A stretch of DNA of 59,314 bases from Cytophagales bacterium. GTDB lineage: Bacteria; Bacteroidota; Bacteroidia; Cytophagales; Spirosomataceae. This document shows, piece by piece, positions 44,249 through 51,918 of this stretch. The notes under the pieces are model-generated. The model was not told the DNA's origin, searched no databases, and worked only from the letters and a program-made list of their open reading frames with translations. The stretch spans positions 1 to 59,314 of the forward strand of contig JAAFKE010000019.1 in NCBI GenBank assembly GCA_013298215.1. Direction: 5' to 3'. A program made the translations under genes and the position numbers. Within the stretch, counting starts at the first letter, position 1. Each line of letters starts with the position of its first letter.

Positions 44249-45826
44249 CTACGGCATCGGTTGCACCATTACAACTTCCTCGCGCTCTACAATAACGGCT
44301 CCGTCGGCGAGTCCTTTGGGTTTTCGGACGTATTTTTTTGGAGTCACAATCACGGGGCAGAGCGTATCGTTGCGGCGTTTGGAGTGCCAGGCCGCCAACT
44401 GTGCTGCGCGTTCAACGACCGTATTGGGCGTTTTGCGCCCCGCTTGGGCCTTCACCACCACGTGCGACCCAGACACGTCGCGGGCGTGCAGCCAAAGGTC
44501 GTCTTTTCGGGCAAATTGCTTGGTAAGAATATCGTTGTTTTTGGCATTGCGCCCGATCAAAATGGTATAATTTTCAAACACCTCCGACTTAAACAACTGG
44601 GCAGGTGTCTGCGCCTGCGTGTCGTTGAGTACTGGCTTTGCTTTCAGGTACTTACGAAGTTCTCGTAGGTTTTCAATGGCCTCGATGGCCTCAATTTGTT
44701 GGGTCAATTCTTGTACTTCGTGCTGCCGCGCCTGCGTAGATTCCTGTACTTTTTCGGACTCTATGCGCTCGTTTTTGGCCTTTCGATAATAGTTTTCGGC
44801 ATTTTTTTGGGGGCTCAAATCCGACTTCAATTTTATCGTTATTGGCTTGTCGGTATAAAAATCTTGGAGCTCGATTCGCTCGGCTTTTTCTGGAATCTGG
44901 TGCAAATAAGCCATCAAAACGTTGGCAATTCTTTCGTAGCGCGAGGCATCGCCGTACAGTACCAGCTTCTCCAAATTAGACGAAATGTAGTTCTCGGTGC
45001 GCAGTTTTCTTTTGTATAATAACCTCAGCACGTCCCCCTTTTCTTTGGCAATGGTCGATATTTTTGAGTAGGCACTGTAAAGCGCGTTGCTGGCCAAAAT
45101 TGGGTCTGTGTACGACGATAAAACCTTGTGTTCGCTTTGCTCGAACAACAGCAGGGTAGGGGCATAGCCGACCTCGGCAATCCGATAAACGGGGTTCTCC
45201 AACTGCGCCACAAACTGCGTCAAAAACGCCCATTTTTCTGCGGGCTCGGCCAATCGGGGGTCGTCGAAAACAGTACTCAGGTGGTGGTTTATCTCCTTGC
45301 CAAAAGTTGGAAACACTTTTCGGTGGTTGTATTCGGCGGCTTTGTAGGCGGGCCAGTTTTGCTCAATAGACCGATCTAATTCTTTGGCATTGAGGGTGTT
45401 GTCGCCCGCCAGCTTGCTATGAAAGAGTTCGACGACCTCATTGTTTTTAATCAATATGATGTTCGAGCGGTTGCCGAACCACTTAAAAACCAACGAATAG
45501 TTTTGCTCGAACCTAATCGCAAACGCTCGTTCGTTGGCGTATTGTCTCACGTCCGTTACGGCCAAGTCGTTGAGCTCGGCGAAGAGGTCGGCGGAGTTTT
45601 TACGGGCGCGGTCGAAGTCATCAGGAAAAGCCAGGCAGGTAAACTCGGGCTTGATGATAGCCTTCAGAAAGAACGGAATGTAATGGTTTATTTTACCCCG
45701 ATTATGGGCCAAAATAAGTACCATTTCGTCTTTTTCTTGGCTAAAACACTCGACCATTTTGAGGCCGACGATTCGCTCTTTCAGTACCTTGGCAAGTTGC
45801 CGTAAAAAGTAATAATTCTGGTGCAT
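44249..45826 (-). CDS. RqcH/NFACT-family ribosome quality control protein
   Basis: A 525-residue protein of the NFACT (FbpA/Rqc2) family: NFACT-N domain (about 1-200), a helical middle with coiled-coil residues (about 330-400), and an NFACT-R RNA-binding domain with LWLHARDVSGSHVVVKAQAG and ending in a Glu-rich strand. In bacteria RqcH binds stalled 50S subunits and adds Ala tails that mark nascent chains. The DR motif used for tRNA contact is in the N-domain; here the corresponding segment is GNRSNIILI. The family also contains proteins annotated as fibronectin-binding. Confidence 0.85.
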   Translation of the reverse strand: MHQNYYFLRQLAKVLKERIVGLKMVECFSQEKDEMVLILAHNRGKINHYIPFFLKAIIKPEFTCLAFPDDFDRARKNSADLFAELNDLAVTDVRQYANERAFAIRFEQNYSLVFKWFGNRSNIILIKNNEVVELFHSKLAGDNTLNAKELDRSIEQNWPAYKAAEYNHRKVFPTFGKEINHHLSTVFDDPRLAEPAEKWAFLTQFVAQLENPVYRIAEVGYAPTLLLFEQSEHKVLSSYTDPILASNALYSAYSKISTIAKEKGDVLRLLYKRKLRTENYISSNLEKLVLYGDASRYERIANVLMAYLHQIPEKAERIELQDFYTDKPITIKLKSDLSPQKNAENYYRKAKNERIESEKVQESTQARQHEVQELTQQIEAIEAIENLRELRKYLKAKPVLNDTQAQTPAQLFKSEVFENYTILIGRNAKNNDILTKQFARKDDLWLHARDVSGSHVVVKAQAGRKTPNTVVERAAQLAAWHSKRRNDTLCPVIVTPKKYVRKPKGLADGAVIVEREEVVMVQPMP

Positions 45827-45862
45827 CGTAAATTTTAAGTGCGTAGCTATAATTTTCTTCCA

Positions 45863-46447
45863 CTAATGGAATAGTTTTAGGGTTTTTCTATCAGCCCCTA
45901 TATTTTCTCCGATTAGGTTTGATATGTCCACAACAGCGCCATGTTCTATGAAAACTTCGTAAAACTTGTGTGGATTGTTACCCCAATAAATCATTGAACA
46001 AGCCATTGGTGCACCTTTGCCAGTGTCGATGCCATTTTCTAAAAATTTTAGCCTTGTGTCGTACAAAAAACAGATAGATTTTGCTTTTGTAAACACATAT
46101 TTTTTCCAATGAGAGGTGTTTGCCGCTATTGGAATTAATGCTATGACTTCCGCTCCGTGTTCTTCATAGGCAAAAGCACACTTTGCAAGCCAGTTTTTGA
46201 TAGTTGTACCCCTTTCTTTATCAATCCCATAAGGGGGATTTACATAGATTGTCGGAAAATTCCAACTCTCTTTAAGTCCGTCATGTTCGGGTAATTTATA
46301 TTCTACTTCTGCATTAACAACAGAATATTCGTTTGAGCATGGGTCTAAATGGATATGTCCACCCAATACCTTTCTAACCGCCTTTACATATTTGTGTGGC
46401 GTTCCCCAGCTTTGACTAAGCGTATTTATGGTTCTTCCTGCACTCAT
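45863..46447 (-). CDS. DNA N6-adenine methyltransferase (phage Dam-like)
   Basis: A 194-residue methyltransferase of the phage-type Dam family. LGGHIHLDPCSNEYSVVNAE holds the DPCSN motif, and TIYVNPPYGIDKERG the catalytic NPPY. ATG 46447 is chosen because it overlaps the stop of the upstream nuclease gene as TAATG; an in-frame ATG at 46465 would overlap by 19 bases and is possible. The gene is AT-rich against its neighbours. It most likely protects host DNA from the adjoining nuclease. Confidence 0.82.
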   Translation of the reverse strand: MSAGRTINTLSQSWGTPHKYVKAVRKVLGGHIHLDPCSNEYSVVNAEVEYKLPEHDGLKESWNFPTIYVNPPYGIDKERGTTIKNWLAKCAFAYEEHGAEVIALIPIAANTSHWKKYVFTKAKSICFLYDTRLKFLENGIDTGKGAPMACSMIYWGNNPHKFYEVFIEHGAVVDISNLIGENIGADRKTLKLFH

Positions 46448-47613
46448 TATAAAATGGTTTTCCACGGTTTATTTTTCAATTCCCCCAATTCATCTTTCAA
46501 GGTTGTTAAGTCTTTTCTGCTTGGAGAAATGACACTGAACCACTTTTCGACGGTTTTGCTATTCTCCTTGAAGTACTTTTGTAATATTCGGTCAGCCTCA
46601 ATATTCATTCGAACCTTTGTGAACTGGTTTTTCTTCTTTCCTTCTGTATAACTCAACAGGAAAGTATCTCTCAGAAACTGAAATTCGGGAATAGGGTTAA
46701 GCAAGAGTTTATCTATGAAGTCCGATAAACCCTGGTCGGTCAAGAAAAGCAGCCAGTCGTAGGACTGAGCTAAAACCATTAATTCTTTCTGGAAGTTTTC
46801 CTCACTAAAACTGAGTTCACCAGACGTTGTTTTCTTCATCCAGTTTCCGTGATTACTAACTACTCCAATGGTTAAAATGAATTTGCGGAGTAACTCTTTG
46901 TCAGAAGAATAGATAATTTCCTCCATTAATTGAACGTAAGGCTTTATGGTATAAGTGCCATCGCTTTTATAAATTATGCCTTGCATTTCGCCCGATTCTG
47001 AACGAATCTTTTGTAGAGACGATGCCATTCGTGCCACATACGCCCCTTGTTTAGCTTTTTCAATGGTCTGTGGGCCTTTGGTCATGCCCTCCTCAATGCC
47101 AACTCTTTTACATTCAAACATGGCATAAGGTTTTCTGCTTTGTTCGTAAATGTGTAGTTCAAGTTTTTGGCCAACGTCAGATTTAATGCTACACAAAAGA
47201 AAAGAATTAGCAGATGTTGCAATGGTGCAAGCGTTGCGAAGAGTACGGTTACTTAAGAGCTGATTATTTTTTCGCTCGAAACCTTCCAAGTTGACCCCAG
47301 CAGCTTTAAGTGCTTTTAAAACAATATTTGATGTGATTGATTTTTCGGATTTGTCGATTGTAAGGAAAGAACTACGAACAATTGGGTGAAGTGAATACTC
47401 GACATTATGGGTAATGCCAGGATTGCCATATTCAGCAAGTCCTCTTTCAATAGAAATTTGGTTATTGAGTCCCCAATTCTTTAAAAGATAGTAAGTTATA
47501 ATTTCAACCAAAGTGCCTAATGCTCTGCCAGAAGCCTTTTTAGTATCTTTGGTGTGCTTAAATACCTCATCTGCTAATACTTTTTGTAATTTATCTACCG
47601 ATTCGTATGCCAT
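46447..47613 (-). CDS. Type II restriction endonuclease candidate
   Basis: A 388-residue protein directly upstream of, and overlapping by one base, a Dam-type DNA methyltransferase. Its central YAMFECKRVGIEEGMTKGPQ contains the E-x-K half of a PD-(D/E)xK site; the acidic partner may be in SIKSDVGQKLEL. Few other motifs can be named. The start at 47613 (MAYESVDKLQKVL) follows a candidate -7 box (TATCTTTG, 47634-47627) and drops an implausible basic leader in the longer frame. Base composition is AT-rich (22 G/C of 60 in 47281-47340), a sign of transfer. The cleavage role is inferred from pairing. Confidence 0.7.
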   Translation of the reverse strand: MAYESVDKLQKVLADEVFKHTKDTKKASGRALGTLVEIITYYLLKNWGLNNQISIERGLAEYGNPGITHNVEYSLHPIVRSSFLTIDKSEKSITSNIVLKALKAAGVNLEGFERKNNQLLSNRTLRNACTIATSANSFLLCSIKSDVGQKLELHIYEQSRKPYAMFECKRVGIEEGMTKGPQTIEKAKQGAYVARMASSLQKIRSESGEMQGIIYKSDGTYTIKPYVQLMEEIIYSSDKELLRKFILTIGVVSNHGNWMKKTTSGELSFSEENFQKELMVLAQSYDWLLFLTDQGLSDFIDKLLLNPIPEFQFLRDTFLLSYTEGKKKNQFTKVRMNIEADRILQKYFKENSKTVEKWFSVISPSRKDLTTLKDELGELKNKPWKTIL

Positions 47614-47849
47614 CTTGTCTTTTTTCCAAAGATAACTTTTTTGAAGTTTGCTTGCCCATTTCTCTGTTTGTTTGTTTTTCCAACAAACACAATTTGCCCA
47701 ACGTGATACAGATAATGAGCGAGCACGGCGTGCCAGCCACCTTTGCAAATTACGCACGAATTAGAAAAAGAATAAAGAAAAGTTTTAGATAGTAGTAGAA
47801 TGTTCGTTTTTTTGCGTTACTTTTAATTATCAGCAATAAACAAAAAGAT

Positions 47850-48227
47850 ATGTCTCTCTCAAAGCGCGTACTCATAGCCGAGGATAGTTCTGTGATCCAA
47901 AATTTGGCTAAAAAAATACTGGAGTTTCAAAATTATGACATTACGGCGGTCAAAAACGGAGAGCAGGTGTTGCAACTCATCGAAAAAGAAGATTTCAATA
48001 TTTTATTGCTCGACATCAATATGCCAGTCATGGACGGCATGGCCTGCGCGCGGGCAGTGCGAAACCTGTCTGACAAGAAAAAAGCATCCTTGCCCATTGT
48101 TGCCATCACTGGAAACGCCAAAAACTACACCGAAGACGACTTCAAAGCCGCAGGTTTCGACGACGTGTTGGTGAAACCCCTAAACTTTGACCGTCTCGTC
48201 GAAATCGTCAATACCCTTACCGATTAG
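47850..48227 (+). CDS. Single-domain response regulator
   Basis: A 125-residue CheY-like receiver: VLIAEDSSVIQNL (acidic pair), ILLLDINMPVMDG with the phosphoacceptor Asp, AITGN (switch Thr) and VLVKPLNFD (conserved Lys-Pro). No output domain. The three-gene unit with the next two (5-base and 4-base gaps) suggests co-expression. The kinase partner is not in the window. Confidence 0.9.
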   Translation: MSLSKRVLIAEDSSVIQNLAKKILEFQNYDITAVKNGEQVLQLIEKEDFNILLLDINMPVMDGMACARAVRNLSDKKKASLPIVAITGNAKNYTEDDFKAAGFDDVLVKPLNFDRLVEIVNTLTD

Positions 48228-48232
48228 TTCGG

Positions 48233-48994
48233 ATGCAAATTACTTTTCTCGGAACGGGGACTTCGTCGGGCGTGCCGCTCATTGGTTGCCAGTGCGCGGT
48301 GTGCCAGTCGTTAGACTACCGCGACAAACGTCTCAGGGTTTCTGTTCTGATCGAAACGCAGGGTAAAAATTTTGTGATCGATACTGGCCCCGATTTTAGG
48401 CAGCAAATGCTCCGCGAACGCGTCACGCGGTTGGATGCGGTTTTGTTTACCCACCAACACAAAGACCACACCGCTGGCTTAGACGACGTTCGGGCGTTTA
48501 ATTTCTTGCAGCGTCAAGATATGCCCGTTTACGCCCGCAGCCAAGTACTCGACCAACTCAAAGCTGAGTTTGCCTACGTTTTTGCCGACAAAAAATACCC
48601 AGGAATCCCTCGCATCCAGCTGCACGAAATCACGCATCAACCCTTCTGCATCGAGGGAGTTACGTTCGTGCCCATCGACGCGATGCACCACAAGTTGCCA
48701 GTTTTTGGTTTTCGGGTCGGAGATTTTGCCTACCTCACCGATATTAACTTTGTGCCAGACTACGAGATGTACAAGCTCAATAATTTGGCCGTTTTGGTTA
48801 TTGGTGCGCTGCAAATAGAGCCGCATCTTTCGCACTTTACCCTGAGCCAGGCGCTTGATTTTGCCCAAAAAGTGGGCGCCAAACAAACCTACTTCACCCA
48901 CATTAGCCACAAACTGGGTTTGCACAAAGAAGTCTCCAAACACCTTCCCGCCACCGTGTCGCTGGCCCAAGACGGCCTGCGCCTGCGCCTATAA
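48233..48994 (+). CDS. MBL-fold metallohydrolase, PhnP-like
   Basis: A 253-residue metallo-beta-lactamase-fold phosphodiesterase of the PhnP group. GTGTSSGVPLIGCQCAVCQS shows the N-terminal structural zinc Cys cluster, FTHQHKDHTAGLDD the active-site HxHxDH, and DAMHHKLPVFGFRV and FTHISHKLG later His ligands. PhnP acts on cyclic ribose phosphodiesters; relatives in this phylum lie outside phn operons, as here, so another substrate is likely. It is followed by the SpoU gene after 4 bases. Confidence 0.88.
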   Translation: MQITFLGTGTSSGVPLIGCQCAVCQSLDYRDKRLRVSVLIETQGKNFVIDTGPDFRQQMLRERVTRLDAVLFTHQHKDHTAGLDDVRAFNFLQRQDMPVYARSQVLDQLKAEFAYVFADKKYPGIPRIQLHEITHQPFCIEGVTFVPIDAMHHKLPVFGFRVGDFAYLTDINFVPDYEMYKLNNLAVLVIGALQIEPHLSHFTLSQALDFAQKVGAKQTYFTHISHKLGLHKEVSKHLPATVSLAQDGLRLRL

Positions 48995-48998
48995 AACA

Positions 48999-49535
48999 AT
49001 GACAGTCACCAAATTATCGTTAGACCAGCTCAACCGTTTGTCGGTCGATGCCTTCAAGGAAATACCCAAAAATGATTTCGTGGTTGTTTTAGACGACATC
49101 CGAAGCATGAACAACGTGGGGTCGGTGTTTAGGACTGCCGACGCATTTTTGGCCGAAAAAATATATCTCTGTGGCATAACCGCCCAGCCACCCCACCGCG
49201 AGATCACAAAAACGGCCATCGGGGCCGACGAGTCGGTGGCCTGGGCCTACGCACCCAACGCGGCTGTGTTGGTGGCAGACCTACAAAAGCAGGGTTACGT
49301 AGTGGTGGCCGTTGAGCAAACCAATGGCAGCGTGTTGCTCAACGATTTTGCGCCCGTCCCCGCCAAAAAATACGCTTTTGTGTTGGGCAACGAGGTTTTT
49401 GGCGTTTCCGAGGCGGTGGTTCAGTTGGCAGATTTTTGTTTAGAAGTCCCCCAGTTCGGCACCAAACATTCGCTCAACGTGTCGGTAACGACGGGTATTG
49501 TGGTCTGGGATTTTGTATCGAAACGCATGCAATAG
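48999..49535 (+). CDS. SpoU/TrmH-family RNA methyltransferase
   Basis: A 178-residue SPOUT-class 2'-O-methyltransferase acting on tRNA or rRNA. Motif 1 LDDIRSMNNVGSVFRTADAF holds the catalytic Arg and Asn, motif 2 is FVLGNEVFGVSE and motif 3 GTKHSLNVSVTTGIVVWDF. These form the trefoil-knot SAM site. The start at 48999 removes an unlikely Pro-rich leader. No extra N-terminal RNA-binding domain, so specificity is open. Confidence 0.87.
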   Translation: MTVTKLSLDQLNRLSVDAFKEIPKNDFVVVLDDIRSMNNVGSVFRTADAFLAEKIYLCGITAQPPHREITKTAIGADESVAWAYAPNAAVLVADLQKQGYVVVAVEQTNGSVLLNDFAPVPAKKYAFVLGNEVFGVSEAVVQLADFCLEVPQFGTKHSLNVSVTTGIVVWDFVSKRMQ

Positions 49536-49577
49536 AAACGCCAACGGCCCCGATGTTCTCGGAGCCGTTGGCGTTTC
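49535..49577. terminator. Bidirectional terminator
   Basis: A perfect 14-bp stem (49535-49548 with 49564-49577) with an inner CCGA/TCGG stem, between the convergent SpoU and rny genes. It begins at the last base of the SpoU stop codon. Confidence 0.75.
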
Positions 49578-49596
49578 TAAGCAGCAAAATCGGCAA

Positions 49597-51162
49597 CTAC
49601 CTGGCGTAAGCCACCGCCCTCATTTCGCGGATGACGGTAACTTTTATTTGACCTGGATACTGCATATCCTTTTCGATTTTTTGTGAAATATCAAACGATA
49701 ACTTGCTCGCTATTTCGTCGCTCACGTTTTCGGAGTTCACAATTACGCGCAGCTCTCTGCCCGCCTGAATGGCGTAGCATTTATCGACCCCACTAAACGA
49801 GGTGGCCAGCTGTTCGAGGTCTTTTAGGCGTTTTATGTACGACTCCATCATCTCGCGGCGCGCACCTGGCCGCGACCCAGAGATGGCATCGCAGACTTGA
49901 ATGATGGGCGAGATCATACTGGTCATCTCTATTTCGTCGTGGTGTGCACCAATGGCGTTGCAAACTTCAGCGTTTTCTTTGTACTTTTTGGCCAGTTCCA
50001 TGCCCAGCAGTGCGTGGGGTAGCTCTTGTTCTTCGTGCCACACCTTGCCAATGTCGTGGAGCAGGCCAGCGCGTTTGGCAATTTTGGCGTTCAAGCCCAG
50101 CTCGGCGGCCATGGTGGCGCACAAACGTGCCACCTCGCGCGAGTGCTGGAGCAGGTTTTGGCCATATGACGACCGGAAGCGCATCCGACCGATCATTTTT
50201 ACCAGTTCGGGATGTAGGCCGTGTATGCCCAGTTCGATCACCGTTCGCTCGCCAATTTCAACAATTTCGTCGTCGATGTTTTTCTTGGTCTTGGCCACAA
50301 TTTCTTCGATGCGGGCAGGGTGGATGCGCCCGTCTTGTACCAGTCTGTGCAACGATAACCGGGCAATTTCGCGCCGAACGGGGTCAAAACCAGAGATCAC
50401 AATGGCCTCGGGCGTGTCGTCCACGATCACTTCAACGCCCGTTGCGGCTTCCAGTGCGCGGATGTTTCGGCCCTCGCGGCCGATGATCTTGCCCTTCACG
50501 TCGTCGGATTCGATGTTGAAAACCGATACGCAGTTCTCGATGGCGTGTTCGGCGGCGGTGCGCTGAATGGTCTCGATAACAATCTTTTTGGCCTCCTTGG
50601 TAGCCGTCAGCTTCGATTCTTCGATGATGTTTTTTATGTACGACGAGGCCGCTGTTTGTGCCTCCGCTTGCAGCGCCTCCACAATCTGGGTTTTGGCTTG
50701 TTCGGCCGTTAGCCCGGCAATGCGCTCGAGCTGCTCCACTTGCTGTTTGAGCATTTTGTCGGCCTCTTCTTTGCGCTTGTTGGCCACCTCCATTTGTTGG
50801 GTTAGTGTTCCTTTCAACGAGTTTAGCTCGTTTTCTTTGCGGTTTTGGGTATCGGCTTGTTGAGCCAACTGCTGCTCGCGCTGTTTTATTTTGTTTTCAT
50901 TGGCCACAATAACCTGCCTTTTTTTGTTGGAGTCGTCCTCAAATTCTCCTTTTAGGCGCAGGTATTTTTCTTTGGCTTCGAGAATACGGTCTTTTTTGAT
51001 GTTCTCGGCGGTGAGTTCGGCGTTCTTCACGATCACGTCGGCGCGACCTTGTGCCTCAGTTTCTAATTTATCGAACGATTTTTTGAAGATCAACTTCCCC
51101 ACAAACACCCCAATTCCGAGGGCGACGAGGTCGGTGAGTAACATGGGAATAAATTCTGACAT
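49597..51162 (-). CDS. rny: Ribonuclease Y
   Basis: A 521-residue membrane-anchored endoribonuclease that starts mRNA decay. N-terminal membrane segment (about 5-25), a long charged coiled coil (about 30-200), a KH domain ([19 protein letters not shown]) and an HD domain with the HDIGK metal site ([12 protein letters not shown]). Length is normal. It is the last gene of a minus-strand unit pheT, coiled-coil protein, zapA, rny; an 85-base gap separates it from zapA. Confidence 0.95.
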   Translation of the reverse strand: MSEFIPMLLTDLVALGIGVFVGKLIFKKSFDKLETEAQGRADVIVKNAELTAENIKKDRILEAKEKYLRLKGEFEDDSNKKRQVIVANENKIKQREQQLAQQADTQNRKENELNSLKGTLTQQMEVANKRKEEADKMLKQQVEQLERIAGLTAEQAKTQIVEALQAEAQTAASSYIKNIIEESKLTATKEAKKIVIETIQRTAAEHAIENCVSVFNIESDDVKGKIIGREGRNIRALEAATGVEVIVDDTPEAIVISGFDPVRREIARLSLHRLVQDGRIHPARIEEIVAKTKKNIDDEIVEIGERTVIELGIHGLHPELVKMIGRMRFRSSYGQNLLQHSREVARLCATMAAELGLNAKIAKRAGLLHDIGKVWHEEQELPHALLGMELAKKYKENAEVCNAIGAHHDEIEMTSMISPIIQVCDAISGSRPGARREMMESYIKRLKDLEQLATSFSGVDKCYAIQAGRELRVIVNSENVSDEIASKLSFDISQKIEKDMQYPGQIKVTVIREMRAVAYAR

Positions 51163-51247
51163 TTTGGTTTTCGTTTATTGTGAAACATAATAAACAGACC
51201 ATTAGCAGCCAAGAGAGAGAGAGTATAAACTGATTTGTTTTTGGTTT

Positions 51248-51535
51248 CTAAAGCGTGTCGTCGTCGATCCTTTTTTCAAAGTCCGCGATTTTACTGGAAA
51301 CTAATTCAAATATGGTGGAAGACTGCTTTTCTAATTTGAGATAACCAACCACCGACCACATGGCCACCCTCAGAGCGGCCGTTTGGGTGTCGATTCGGTT
51401 TTCTGCGATCTCTTTTTTAATGCGTTTCGTTATTAAATCAGCCGCCTGCCGCACAAATTCCTCTTCGTCGGCCGACACCAGCATATCAAAACGCTGGTTG
51501 TAAACAATGGGGCTAATCAGAAACTTATCTTCCAT
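51248..51535 (-). CDS. zapA: Cell division protein ZapA
   Basis: A 95-residue ZapA-like protein that bundles FtsZ at the division ring. SPIVYNQRFDMLVSADEEEFVRQAAD starts with the small beta/helix head seen in ZapA, followed by a C-terminal coiled coil. It starts 3 bases after the stop of the upstream coiled-coil gene. The match is to the general plan more than to strong motifs, as is usual for ZapA. Confidence 0.8.
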   Translation of the reverse strand: MEDKFLISPIVYNQRFDMLVSADEEEFVRQAADLITKRIKKEIAENRIDTQTAALRVAMWSVVGYLKLEKQSSTIFELVSSKIADFEKRIDDDTL

Positions 51536-51538
51536 TTA

Positions 51539-51904
51539 TCAATGTACATCAGAGCGGTTCAAGTATTTAACACATTGGTCTATCACTTTGATGTAATCGT
51601 TTAATCTTTCTTTCAAGGCAGCGTTGTCGTCTGCTTTACCTTTTTTTGCACTCATAATCTGGGCAACAGCAACATTTTTTTCCAGATTGACTTGCAAATT
51701 AAGTATTTTTTTGTTCAATCTTTTAACTTCGGACTGAAGATTTTTTAACTCGGCTTGTTGTTGGGCCGCCAATTGTGCCAAATCCTCCTTCTGCTGGGTG
51801 AGTTCTTTGATCTGCGGCGGGTAGCGTTTTGCTTTCCTGAGTACTGCCCTCAGAATGTCCTCAAAAGATTCCAGCAAATTGGTTGTCTGTTCGAGACGAT
51901 TCAT
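51539..51904 (-). CDS. Coiled-coil protein next to ZapA
   Basis: A 121-residue protein that is almost all charged helix. Residues about 30-95 form a long coiled coil (PPQIKELTQQKEDLAQLAAQ and LKNLQSEVKRLNKKILNLQ). It carries no enzyme motif. It lies between pheT (14 bases upstream) and zapA (3 bases downstream). By size and place it could be a division-ring partner like ZapB, but no sequence similarity to ZapB is evident. Confidence 0.7.
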   Translation of the reverse strand: MNRLEQTTNLLESFEDILRAVLRKAKRYPPQIKELTQQKEDLAQLAAQQQAELKNLQSEVKRLNKKILNLQVNLEKNVAVAQIMSAKKGKADDNAALKERLNDYIKVIDQCVKYLNRSDVH

Positions 51905-51918
51905 CGCTGTACCTCGTT

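Noticed and set aside
47607-47792. Small plus-strand reading frame of 61 codons between the restriction nuclease and the response regulator
   Set aside because: No motif and no start signal, low-complexity phenylalanine-rich translation, and it lies over the promoter region of the minus-strand nuclease.
51163-51247. 6S RNA between zapA and rny, as 6S RNA is near zapA in some bacteria
   Set aside because: Only 85 bases, with no long rod-like pairing; too short for 6S RNA.
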